Shown piece after piece: positions 51,560 to 59,587 of a stretch of 64,000 nt of DNA. Where the stretch lies: contig NZ_CAJPVG010000006.1 in assembly GCF_905397375.1 (NCBI RefSeq), positions 62,001 to 126,000 on the forward strand. The letters run 5' to 3'. The notes under the pieces were generated by a model that was not told where the DNA came from, did not search any database, and saw only the letters and a program-made list of their open reading frames with translations. The first letter of the stretch is position 1, and each line of letters opens with the position of its first letter. Both the position numbers and the translations under genes were made by a program. The DNA is from Ralstonia mannitolilytica. Lineage in GTDB: Bacteria > Pseudomonadota > Gammaproteobacteria > Burkholderiales > Burkholderiaceae.

Positions 51560-52309
51560 ATGACCGAGCCGATCTCAGCACCCCCCGCCGCCGGCGCGGA
51601 CCGCGTGCTGATGGTGCTCGCCACCATTGCGCGCCATGGCCGGCCCGTTGCGGCACGTGAGCTCATCGAACTGACGGGGCTGCCGCAGAGCACGCTGTAT
51701 CGCCAGGTGGCGCTGCTCAAGCGCTGGGGCTTCGTGCTCGAATCGGCGGGCACGTATGCGCCGGGGCCGATCAGCCTGCAGCTCGCGCTCGGCTTCGACC
51801 ACGCCTCGCATCTCGTGCAGGAAGCGCGCATCGGCATGGGTAGGCTCGTGGCGGAGTCCGGTGAATCGGTCGGGCTGGTGGTGGCCGTCAAGGACCAGGC
51901 GGTCTGTCTCGAGATGGTCGAGAGCCAGCAGTCGCTGCGCTGCTCGTTCGAGAAGGGGCGCGGCGTGCCGCTGCTGGCCGGCGCCTCGGCCAAGTCGCTG
52001 CTTGCCTTCATGCCGGCCGCCGCGTCGCGCGCCATCCTCGCAGACCTGCTGGCCGGCCAGCCGGAGCAGCAGGCCCAATTGCAGACCGAACTCGCCGAGA
52101 TCCGCGCGGCGGGCTATGCGCTGTCCGAAGGTGAAGTCGACCCCGGCGTCTGGGGCGTGAGCGTGCCGGTGTTCCGGCTGCCCGGCCAGGCGCTCGGCTC
52201 GATCACGTTGATGGCACCTGCCACGCGCGTGCGCGGCAAGGAGCAGCGCCTGATCGATATGACCGTTGCTGCGGCTGCGTCCATTTCAGCGCGGCTGCAG
52301 GACACCTGA
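51560..52309 (+). CDS. IclR family transcriptional regulator
   Basis: A 249-residue regulator with an N-terminal winged helix (VLMVLATIARHGRPVAARELIELTGLPQ region, recognition helix LPQSTLYRQVALL near residue 40) and a C-terminal IclR effector-binding domain (LLAGASAKSLLAFMP near residue 135). It is followed after 37 bp by the amino-acid ABC transporter, hutG and hutD on the same strand. It is therefore the likely local regulator of histidine or urocanate-derived compound use; the effector is not known. Confidence 0.92.
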   Translation: MTEPISAPPAAGADRVLMVLATIARHGRPVAARELIELTGLPQSTLYRQVALLKRWGFVLESAGTYAPGPISLQLALGFDHASHLVQEARIGMGRLVAESGESVGLVVAVKDQAVCLEMVESQQSLRCSFEKGRGVPLLAGASAKSLLAFMPAAASRAILADLLAGQPEQQAQLQTELAEIRAAGYALSEGEVDPGVWGVSVPVFRLPGQALGSITLMAPATRVRGKEQRLIDMTVAAAASISARLQDT

Positions 52310-52346
52310 TTTTTCACCCCACATGCACCACACAAGGAGACCACTC

Positions 52347-53111
52347 ATGGGGAATCGCCGTCAGTTCATGCATTCGATGCTGGCTTGTGCCGTGGCGCTG
52401 TCTGCTGCGGTGTCTTTCGCCACCGCTGCGCACGCCGCCGCCGAGCCGCTGCGCGTGGCCACCGATGCCACATTCGCGCCGATGGAGTTCGTTGAAAACG
52501 GCAAGCGCACCGGTTTCGATATCGACCTGATCGAAGCCCTGGCCCGCACCATGGGCCGCCCGGTCGAATGGACCGACATCGACTTCAAGGGCCTTGTGCC
52601 GGGCCTGGTGTCGCGCCGCTTCGACGTGGCCATCTCGGGCATCTACATCACGCCCGAGCGCAAGAAGGTGGTCGACTTTACCGAACCGTACTACCACGGC
52701 GGCCTGGTGGCGATGGTCAAGCAGGGCAACACCGCCATCAAGACGCCGGCCGACCTCGCCGGCAAGAAGGTGAGCGTGCAGGTGGGCACCAAGTCGGTCA
52801 ACTTCCTGAAGGAGAACTACCCGAAGGTCGAGCGCGTGGAAGTCGAGAAGAACGAGCAGATGTTCAATCTCGTCGAAATCGGCCGTGCCGATGCGGCGGT
52901 CACGGGCCGTCCCGCCGCCGCGTACTACGTGAAGATGCGCCCAGGCCTGCGCCTGGTCGAGCCGGCGCTGACGACGGAGGAATACGGCATCGCCGTGCGC
53001 CGCGATCAGCCTGAACTGACCAAGGCGCTGAACGCCGCACTGGAGAAGATCAAGGCCGACGGCACGTACGACCAGATCGTCAAGAAATGGTTTGGCGCGG
53101 CCGCCAAGTAA
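52347..53111 (+). CDS. Amino acid ABC transporter substrate-binding protein (histidine/polar amino acid family)
   Basis: A 254-residue periplasmic protein: signal peptide to about residue 30 (LACAVALSAAVSFATAAHA), then LRVATDATFAPMEFVENGKR, the classic family-3 start with the ligand-binding loop. TGFDIDLIEALA and the hinge motif DVAISGIYITPER follow. ATG 52347 has AAGGAGA 9 bp before it. Genomic partners (permease, ATPase, HutG, HutD) suggest histidine or a catabolite as ligand; this is inference from context. Confidence 0.93.
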   Translation: MGNRRQFMHSMLACAVALSAAVSFATAAHAAAEPLRVATDATFAPMEFVENGKRTGFDIDLIEALARTMGRPVEWTDIDFKGLVPGLVSRRFDVAISGIYITPERKKVVDFTEPYYHGGLVAMVKQGNTAIKTPADLAGKKVSVQVGTKSVNFLKENYPKVERVEVEKNEQMFNLVEIGRADAAVTGRPAAAYYVKMRPGLRLVEPALTTEEYGIAVRRDQPELTKALNAALEKIKADGTYDQIVKKWFGAAAK

Positions 53112-53129
53112 CCACCGACGGACACGCTG

Positions 53130-53798
53130 ATGGAACTGGATTTTTCTCCCGTCTGGGCGGGGTGGGCCGACATCGTGCACGGCGCGCTCGTCACCGTGGA
53201 GGTGACGGCCGCCGCGCTGGTGCTCGGCTGCGTGCTCGGGCTGCTGGTCGGCATCGGCCGGTTGAACCCGCGCCGGCGCTTTGTCTACGGCATCTGCACG
53301 GTGTACGTGACGTTCATCCGCGGGACGCCGCTGCTCGTGCAGCTCTTCCTGCTGTTCTTCGGTCTGCCGCAGTTCGACATCCTGCTGCCGGCGTTTGTGT
53401 GCGGCGTGCTGGGGCTGGGCGTGTATTCGGGCGCCTATGTGTCGGAAATCGTCCGCGGCGCGATCCAGTCGGTCGACCGCGGGCAGATGGAGGCGGCGCG
53501 TTCGATCGGCATGTCGTCGGGGCAGGCGATGCGCGCCATCATCCTGCCGCAGGCCGTGGTGCGGATGATCCCGCCGCTGGGCAACGAGTTCATCGCGCTC
53601 ATCAAGAACTCGGCGCTGGTGTCGCTGCTGACGATTCACGACCTGATGCACGAGGGGCAGAAGATCATCAGCGTGTCGTACCGCTCGCTGGAGGTGTACC
53701 TGGCGATTGCGCTGGTGTACCTCGTGCTCACGAGCGCCGCGAGCTATCTGCTGCACCGGATTGAACGCAACATCCGTGCAGGAGGCATGGTGCAATGA
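53130..53798 (+). CDS. Amino acid ABC transporter permease (HisM/GlnP type)
   Basis: A 222-residue inner-membrane permease with about five helices. It has the polar amino-acid permease start (VEVTAAALVLGCVLGLLVG), the TFIRGTPLLVQL segment near residue 60, and the EAA loop EAARSIGMSSGQAMRAIILP near residue 130 that docks the ATPase. It starts 18 bp after the binding protein and overlaps the ATPase gene by 4 bp. A single permease gene suggests a homodimeric channel. Confidence 0.94.
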   Translation: MELDFSPVWAGWADIVHGALVTVEVTAAALVLGCVLGLLVGIGRLNPRRRFVYGICTVYVTFIRGTPLLVQLFLLFFGLPQFDILLPAFVCGVLGLGVYSGAYVSEIVRGAIQSVDRGQMEAARSIGMSSGQAMRAIILPQAVVRMIPPLGNEFIALIKNSALVSLLTIHDLMHEGQKIISVSYRSLEVYLAIALVYLVLTSAASYLLHRIERNIRAGGMVQ

Positions 53799-54586
53799 AC
53801 ACGAATTCTGCAACGCTGAAATCGGCGACGGACGTACCGATGATCCGGATCCGCGGCCTGACGAAATCGTACGGCGATCACCCCGTGCTCAAGGGCATCG
53901 ATTTCGAGGTCGACGCTTCGCAGGTGGTCGTCGTGATCGGCCCGAGCGGCTCGGGCAAGAGCACGTTCCTGCGCTGCTGCAACGGGCTGGAAGTGCCCGA
54001 AGGCGGCACCATCGACATCTGCGGCAAGCGTCTGATCGACAACGGCACGATGCTGCCCGATGGCGAACTGAACCACCTGCGCCAGCAGGTCGGCATGGTG
54101 TTCCAGTCGTTCAATCTGTTCCCGCATCTTTCGGTGCTGCACAACGTCACCATCGGCCCGCGCATGCTGCGCGGCAAGTCGAAGAGCGAAGCGGAAGCCG
54201 AAGCGCGTGAACTGCTGCAGAAAGTGGGCCTGGCACACAGGGCCGATGCGATGCCCGCGAGCCTCTCCGGTGGGCAGAAGCAGCGCGTGGCGATCGCGCG
54301 CGCACTGGCGATGCAGCCCAAGGTGATGCTGTTCGACGAGCCGACATCTGCGCTGGACCCCGAACTCGTGGGCGAGGTGCTGCAGGTCATGAAGCTGCTT
54401 GCCAAGGAAGGCATGACGATGCTGGTCGTCACGCACGAGATGGGTTTCGCGCGCGAGGTGGCCGACGTGGTGGTGGTGATGGATGGCGGCGGCATCGTCG
54501 AGGCCGGACCGCCGTCGGTCATCTTTGGGGAGCCCAAGGAAGCGCGCACGCGGTCGTTCCTGCAAGCGGTGCTGACACGCGCATGA
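53795..54586 (+). CDS. Amino acid ABC transporter ATP-binding protein (HisP/GlnQ type)
   Basis: A 263-residue ATPase with Walker A GPSGSGKST near residue 49, Q-loop VFQSFNLFPH near residue 102, signature LSGGQKQRVAIARALAM near residue 155, Walker B VMLFDEPTSALDPE, and the H-loop THEMGF. It is coupled to the permease (4-bp overlap) and to hutG (4-bp overlap), so the transporter and the catabolic genes form one operon. Confidence 0.95.
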   Translation: MNTNSATLKSATDVPMIRIRGLTKSYGDHPVLKGIDFEVDASQVVVVIGPSGSGKSTFLRCCNGLEVPEGGTIDICGKRLIDNGTMLPDGELNHLRQQVGMVFQSFNLFPHLSVLHNVTIGPRMLRGKSKSEAEAEARELLQKVGLAHRADAMPASLSGGQKQRVAIARALAMQPKVMLFDEPTSALDPELVGEVLQVMKLLAKEGMTMLVVTHEMGFAREVADVVVVMDGGGIVEAGPPSVIFGEPKEARTRSFLQAVLTRA

Positions 54587-55551
54587 CGATGACCGCAGCT
54601 GCAACGTTCGATGCCTCCGTCTGGCAGGGCCGCAACGACACCGGCGAGCGTGGCGACGTCACGCGCCTGTTCCAGATCGTGCAGCGCGCCGATGCGGTAA
54701 AGCTCTCGGGCACGCCTGCCGTACTCGGGTTTGCATGCGACGCGGGCGTGGTGCGCAACCACGGCCGCGCCGGTGCCGCGCAAGGCCCGCGCGAAATTCG
54801 CCGGGCGCTGGCCAATGTGCCAGCACACGGACTCGCGCACCTGGCCGATGCCGGCGACGTGGCCTGCGACGACGGCGATCTGGAACGTGCGCAGGCGGCG
54901 CTCGGTGATGCCGTCTTCCATCTGCTCGATGCGGGCGCGCGCCCGGTGGTGCTCGGCGGCGGGCATGAAGTTGCGTTCGGCACCTACCAGGGCTTGCGCA
55001 GGCATTGGCAGAAGCAAGGCGGGCGCGGCCGCCTCGCCATCGTCAATTTCGACGCGCATTTCGACTTGCGCACGAGCCGGCCCGGCAACTCCGGCACGCC
55101 GTTCGACCAGATCGCCGAGGACTGCGCCGCGCACGGCATCGACCTGACGTACTGCTGCCTCGGGGTGAGCCGCCTGTCCAATACGCCCGCGCTGTTCGAT
55201 CGCGCCGATGCGCTGCACGCGCGCTACGTGGAAGACACCGACGTGCAGGAGCGCCACCTCGATGCGCGCATGGCCGATCTCGATGCGTGGCTGGCCGATG
55301 CCGACCATGTCTACCTGACCATCGACATGGACGTGCTGGCTGCCGCGGTCGCGCCCGGTGTGTCCGCGCCCGCCGCGTACGGCATCACGCTGCCGGTGCT
55401 CGAAGCGCTGGTGCAGCACGTCTGCGGCACGGGCAAGGTGCGCGTGGCGGACATCGCTGAAACCAATCCCGAATACGACCAGGACCGCCGCACCGTGCGC
55501 GTGGCCGCGCGTCTGGCGTATCACCTTTTGCGTCGCCCGTCTCGCCCATGA
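54583..55551 (+). CDS. hutG: Formimidoylglutamase (HutG, ureohydrolase family)
   Basis: Splits N-formimidoyl-L-glutamate into glutamate and formamide, the last step of the four-step histidine pathway. The 322-residue protein is a binuclear Mn enzyme with GGGHEVAFGTYQG near residue 125, the metal-binding NFDAHFDLR near residue 155, and TIDMDVLAAAVAPGVSAP near residue 245. Overlaps the ATPase gene by 4 bp and hutD by 4 bp. hutH, hutU and hutI are not in the window and must lie elsewhere if the pathway is complete. Confidence 0.94.
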   Translation: MTMTAAATFDASVWQGRNDTGERGDVTRLFQIVQRADAVKLSGTPAVLGFACDAGVVRNHGRAGAAQGPREIRRALANVPAHGLAHLADAGDVACDDGDLERAQAALGDAVFHLLDAGARPVVLGGGHEVAFGTYQGLRRHWQKQGGRGRLAIVNFDAHFDLRTSRPGNSGTPFDQIAEDCAAHGIDLTYCCLGVSRLSNTPALFDRADALHARYVEDTDVQERHLDARMADLDAWLADADHVYLTIDMDVLAAAVAPGVSAPAAYGITLPVLEALVQHVCGTGKVRVADIAETNPEYDQDRRTVRVAARLAYHLLRRPSRP

Positions 55552-56126
55552 AGCTGATTTCTGCCGATGCCATGCGCCGCATGCCGTGGAAGAACGGCGG
55601 CGGCGTTACGACCGAAATCGCCATCGCACCGGCAGGTGCGACGCTGGACGGCTTCGACTGGCGCATCAGTACTGCGCAGGTCGATGTGTCCGGACCGTTC
55701 TCGCGCTTTGTCGGCATCGACCGCTCGCTGGCGGTGATCGCGGGCGGGCGCCTGACGATGCATCGCGCAGATGGCGAGACGGTTTCGCTAAAGCCGGGCG
55801 ATGCACCCGTGCGGTTCGCCGGGGAGATCGATATCCATGCCACGCTTGACGCGCCGCTGTCGGATTTCAACGTGATGACCAGGCGCGGCGCCTGGGCGCA
55901 TCACGTCGAGGTCATCACGATGGAGGCAGGCGCACGCCGCGCATTGCCGGTCGCGCATCCGGGTGCGCAGTGGCTGGTGTACTGCGTGGAGGGGGCGCTG
56001 TCGGTGGGCACCATCGAGGTGCGGCCGCATGCCGCTGCCTGGCTGGATGCCCCGAGCGGCAGCGATGCGCTCATTGCGCGCATGGCCTCGGCGGGCTATC
56101 TGGTCAGCCTATGGCCAGCAACGTGA
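55548..56126 (+). CDS. hutD: HutD family protein
   Basis: A 192-residue cupin-fold protein. The start PWKNGGGVTTEIAIAPAGA is diagnostic of HutD, and FDWRISTAQVDVSGPFSRF follows. HutD is linked to histidine/urocanate use and thought to limit or sense urocanate flux, not to catalyse a pathway step; the mechanism is not settled. Last gene of the operon. The convergent HU gene begins its terminator just beyond. Confidence 0.92.
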   Translation: MKLISADAMRRMPWKNGGGVTTEIAIAPAGATLDGFDWRISTAQVDVSGPFSRFVGIDRSLAVIAGGRLTMHRADGETVSLKPGDAPVRFAGEIDIHATLDAPLSDFNVMTRRGAWAHHVEVITMEAGARRALPVAHPGAQWLVYCVEGALSVGTIEVRPHAAAWLDAPSGSDALIARMASAGYLVSLWPAT

Positions 56127-56140
56127 GCTTGCCGCGCGCC

Positions 56141-56166
56141 AAAAGAAAAAGGACCCCGCAGGGTCC
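56141..56166 (-). terminator. Terminator of the HU gene
   Basis: Minus-strand GGACCC-TGCG-GGGTCC (56151-56166) is followed by TTTTTCTTTT. It lies 41 bp beyond the HU stop. The opposite strand shows no T-run, so hutD is not clearly terminated here. Confidence 0.85.
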
Positions 56167-56207
56167 CTTGCAAGTCTCCCGGCCCCGCGGGGCACGGTGG
56201 AAGACGC

Positions 56208-56492
56208 TTACTTCTTCTTGTTCACGGCGTCCTTGAAGCCCTTGCCAGCCGTGAACTTCACGGTCTTGGTTGCCGGGATCTTGATGGCTTCGCCAGTGCG
56301 CGGGTTGCGGCCGGTGCGTGCTGCGCGCTTGCCCGACGAGAACGAACCGAAGCCAACCAGCGTGATGGTGCCGCCCTTGGCGACGGTCTTCTTGATGTTT
56401 TCCAGCGCGGAGTTCAGTGCGCGCTCAGCGGCGGCGATGCTCAGTTCTGCGTCTTTGGCAATGGCGGCTACGAGTTCGGCTTTGGTCGTCAT
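56208..56492 (-). CDS. hup: DNA-binding protein HU
   Basis: Nucleoid protein that bends and compacts DNA. The 94-residue protein has MTTKAELVAAIAKDAELSIA, the conserved LVGFGSFSSGKRAARTGRNP arm region with the intercalating Pro near residue 66, and a Lys-rich end (VNKKK). ATG 56492 gives the normal HU N-terminus. It is a single gene with its own terminator; whether it corresponds to HupA or HupB of other species cannot be told. Confidence 0.96.
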   Translation of the reverse strand: MTTKAELVAAIAKDAELSIAAAERALNSALENIKKTVAKGGTITLVGFGSFSSGKRAARTGRNPRTGEAIKIPATKTVKFTAGKGFKDAVNKKK

Positions 56493-56778
56493 GTCATTTC
56501 CCCACTTCAGGTTTGTTGGACAGCGTTGTACTGCGACCCGTTTTATATCATCGTTGCGAAGGGTTGCACATCCCCTAACTGCAAGGCTTTGCGGGCCGTT
56601 GCTTGCAGCCGACACTTGTCCTGTCTACGTTTGCGGGCCGGCATCCGGGAAAAACCTGATATCGACAGGGTTTGTTTGCATTTCAGACAGCCTTTCTCGC
56701 CCCGGAACCGCACAGGGGGAAGGCGGCAGACACGCCCTCGAACTGTCGGGCGCCGCATCGTTGTCGAGGTAGCAGCTC

Positions 56779-57543
56779 ATGGAGAACATCATGTCGCGTT
56801 CGCAAACACTTGTTGCGCAAGGCTTGGCAGCCGATGGCCATGTCGGCGGGCAAACGCGCGGACCGTCGGTGCTGGTCGCCGGCGCAAGCGGGCTGGTGGG
56901 CCGCGCCGTGGTGCGTCGGCTCGCCGCGCAATCGTGGCCCGGCCGTGTCACCGCGCTCGTACGCCGCGCCGGAACCTTGACACCCGAGCACGCGATGCCG
57001 GGCCGGCTCCACGAATACGTCGTCGACTTTGAGCGGCTGGACGCGCCCGAAGCGCAGCCGGCCCTCGCTGCTGACATCGTCATCTGCGCGCTCGGCACGA
57101 CCCTTCGCCAGGCTGGTTCGGAGGCGGCATTCCGGCGCGTGGATGTCGAGTATCCGGCGGAGCTGGCACGCCGCGCGTTTGCGGCTGGCGCCCATCATTT
57201 CCTGCTGGTGAGCGCGCTGGGCGCCGATGCGCGATCCAGGGTGTTCTACAACCGCTGCAAGGGGGAAGCCGAGGCGGAGATCCTGTCGGTCGGCTTTGCG
57301 TCGGTCACGGTGGTGCGGCCTTCGCTGCTGCTCGGCAAGCGGGCTGAATTGCGCCGTGGTGAACGCATTGCGCAATCGCTGTCGGGCGCGATCGGCTGGA
57401 TGGTGCCCAGGCCCTGGCGGCCCGTGCCGGCGGAGTCGGTGGCGGCGGCGCTCGTGAGCGCAGCGCGCGTGGATGCGCCCGGTGTGCGCCTGCTCGAAAA
57501 CGCGGCATTGCTCGCCGCCAAAGACGAACGGCCGGTGGGGTAA
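56779..57543 (+). CDS. NAD(P)-binding oxidoreductase of the atypical SDR / HTATIP2-like group
   Basis: A 254-residue protein with a Rossmann motif GASGLVGRAVVRRL near residue 35, followed by LVRR and CALGTTLRQAGSEAAFRRVD near residue 95. That last segment is typical of NAD(P)H-binding epimerase-like proteins related to TIP30/HTATIP2. The catalytic YxxxK appears as YNRCKGEAE near residue 155. The substrate is unknown. It stands between divergent HU and the convergent MHS transporter. ATG 56779 is used; ATG 56791 is an alternative. Confidence 0.85.
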   Translation: MENIMSRSQTLVAQGLAADGHVGGQTRGPSVLVAGASGLVGRAVVRRLAAQSWPGRVTALVRRAGTLTPEHAMPGRLHEYVVDFERLDAPEAQPALAADIVICALGTTLRQAGSEAAFRRVDVEYPAELARRAFAAGAHHFLLVSALGADARSRVFYNRCKGEAEAEILSVGFASVTVVRPSLLLGKRAELRRGERIAQSLSGAIGWMVPRPWRPVPAESVAAALVSAARVDAPGVRLLENAALLAAKDERPVG

Positions 57544-57579
57544 GCCACCGGCCGTTGCGCACAGCTGGATCTGCGAGCG

Positions 57580-58911
57580 TTACTTCTCGATCGGCTTGCC
57601 CGTGCGGTCGTGCATCAGCGCCAGTGCACAGACGCTGATGATGCCGGCGGCCATCACGTAATACGACGGTGCCAGCTTGCTGCCGGTCGTTGCGATCAAC
57701 CACGTCACGATCAGCGGGGCAAAGCCGCCGAAGATCGTCACCGCCAGGTTGTACGAAATCGACAGGCCGGTCGAGCGCACGGCGGTCGGGAACTGTTCGG
57801 CCAGCACCGCCGGCGCCGGACCCGTGAACGCCGCCAGCAGCACGCCCAGGATCACCTGCACCTGCAGCAGCGTCTGCACGGTCGGGTTGACGTTCAGCCA
57901 GTGGAAGAGCGGATAGGCCGCCACCGCAATGGCCAGCGCCACTGTGCCCAGCATGCGCTTGCGGCCCACGCGATCGGACAGCGTGCCCATGAGCGGGCAC
58001 AGCACGAAGATGATCGCGCCGCACAGCGCCGTCGACTGGAACGTCGCGCCCAGCGGCAGGCCGAGCTGCTGCTTCGCGTATGTCGGCATGTAGAACACCA
58101 GCGTGTACGTGCAGACCGTCCAGAGAATCGTCACGCCGAGGCCGCCGAGCACTTCGCGCGGATGGTCGCGCAGCACCTGCGACAGCGGCGCCAGACGCGA
58201 CTCCTTGGCGGCCTTCGCCTTCTGCGCCTCGAAGGCGGGCGGCTCGTGCAGATGCGAGCGGATGTACATGCCGACCGGCCCGATCAGCAGCCCGAACAGG
58301 AACGGAATGCGCCAGCCCCAAGCGTCGATCTGCTCGGGCGACAGGCCATTCGTGACGATCGCGCCCATTGCCGCACCGAGGATGAACGAGATGCCCTGGC
58401 TCGCCTGCTGCCAGCTCGCGAAGTAGCCGCGCTTCTCGTCCGGCGCATATTCGATGAGGAACGCCGTGGCGCCGCCCACTTCACCGCCGGCCGAGAAGCC
58501 CTGGATGAGCCGCGCGATCACGATGAGGATCGGCGCGCCGATGCCGATCTGCGCGTACGTCGGCGCAAGCCCGATGATGGCCGTGCCCAGCGCCATCAGC
58601 ATGATGGTGAGCGTGAGCGCAGCCTTGCGGCCCACGCGGTCGGCATAGATGCCGAGCACCACCGCGCCGACTGGCCGCATGAAGAAGCCGACGCCAAACG
58701 TGGCGACGGTCAGCATGAACGAGGTGAAGTCATTGCCCGTGGGGAAGAACAGCTTGGCAATGATGACCGCAAAGAAGCTGTAGACCGTAAAGTCGAACCA
58801 TTCGAGACCGTTGCCGATGGTGGCGGCAATGATGGCCTTGCGTCGAGTGGCTGCCGAGATGGCCGGGGCCGTTGCACGATCGCCCGGGTTGGGCGTTGCC
58901 GTGGCTTGCAT
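57580..58911 (-). CDS. MFS transporter, metabolite:H+ symporter (MHS) family
   Basis: A 443-residue, 12-helix proton symporter. The start GNGLEWFDFTVYSFFA is the MHS signature, followed by PVGAVVLGIYADRVGRKAAL (loop 2-3 motif) and the GGEVGGATAFLIEYAP segment. A second DRVGRKRML occurs in the middle loop. Members carry alpha-ketoglutarate, citrate, proline or shikimate; sequence alone does not decide. ATG 58911 drops 57 residues of poor similarity. Divergent from the lipoprotein gene across about 180 bp. Confidence 0.9.
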   Translation of the reverse strand: MQATATPNPGDRATAPAISAATRRKAIIAATIGNGLEWFDFTVYSFFAVIIAKLFFPTGNDFTSFMLTVATFGVGFFMRPVGAVVLGIYADRVGRKAALTLTIMLMALGTAIIGLAPTYAQIGIGAPILIVIARLIQGFSAGGEVGGATAFLIEYAPDEKRGYFASWQQASQGISFILGAAMGAIVTNGLSPEQIDAWGWRIPFLFGLLIGPVGMYIRSHLHEPPAFEAQKAKAAKESRLAPLSQVLRDHPREVLGGLGVTILWTVCTYTLVFYMPTYAKQQLGLPLGATFQSTALCGAIIFVLCPLMGTLSDRVGRKRMLGTVALAIAVAAYPLFHWLNVNPTVQTLLQVQVILGVLLAAFTGPAPAVLAEQFPTAVRSTGLSISYNLAVTIFGGFAPLIVTWLIATTGSKLAPSYYVMAAGIISVCALALMHDRTGKPIEK

Positions 58912-59093
58912 GGATGTGTCCTCCAGTGTGTGTGGGGCATCGCCGGCCGCGCTCTCTCTCCCCCGTGCGGACGGCGAAGCGGTCATGGTAAGTGATCCGG
59001 CCGCAATTGGCAGCGCCCGGCGGTGAAGTCCTCGGAATTGAAAGCGTTCAACGCGGTCGAACACATATGCATAGGCATTCAATGGAGCACATC

Positions 59094-59435
59094 ATGATCC
59101 CGACGCTGCAATGCGGCCGTCGCCTTGCCGCCTTCCTGCCGGGGGCGCTCGTTGCGGGCGCCGCCGCGTTGCTGACCGGCTGCGTGGCTGCGCCGTACTA
59201 CGACGCCTACGGGAACCCGGTGTCGCCGGCCGTCGTCGCGCCCGTGGCGGCGTATCCCGTGTACGACCCATATCCGTATTACGGGCCGGTCGTCTACCCG
59301 GCGCCCGTCTACGGCAGCGTGTGGATCGGCAGCGGCGGGTGCTGGAACTGCCGCCGCGGCTGGGGAGGGCGAGGCTGGGGCGGCCACGGCTGGGGGCATG
59401 GCAACTGGGGACACGGCGGCTGGCACCATCGCTGA
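59094..59435 (+). CDS. Small Gly/Trp/His-rich lipoprotein
   Basis: A 114-residue exported protein with a lipobox LLTGC near residue 28 and a mature part rich in Pro/Tyr (YPVYDPYPYYGP) and then Gly/Trp/His (GRGWGGHGWGHGNWGHGGW). Acylation at the Cys and anchoring in a membrane are inferred. GGAG sits 6 bp before ATG 59094; an ATG at 59082 is also in frame. Such His/Gly tails may bind metals, but nothing establishes a function. Confidence 0.8.
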   Translation: MIPTLQCGRRLAAFLPGALVAGAAALLTGCVAAPYYDAYGNPVSPAVVAPVAAYPVYDPYPYYGPVVYPAPVYGSVWIGSGGCWNCRRGWGGRGWGGHGWGHGNWGHGGWHHR

Positions 59436-59587
59436 GCTGTCAAGCCGGCGTCACGCAGACGCACGGCGGCGCGGCCGAACGCCAGTTCTGCGGCCAGTTC
59501 AATACGCGTGATTGCGTAACGGCATCTGTCGCATCGCGACATACAATCCTTCGCTCTTAAAAAGAAAAGCATGCGAGGAGATTGTCG

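Noticed and set aside
58912..59093. Extra small gene in the gap between the MHS transporter and the lipoprotein
   Set aside because: No ribosome site or conserved frame; the open frames are extensions of the two flanking genes.
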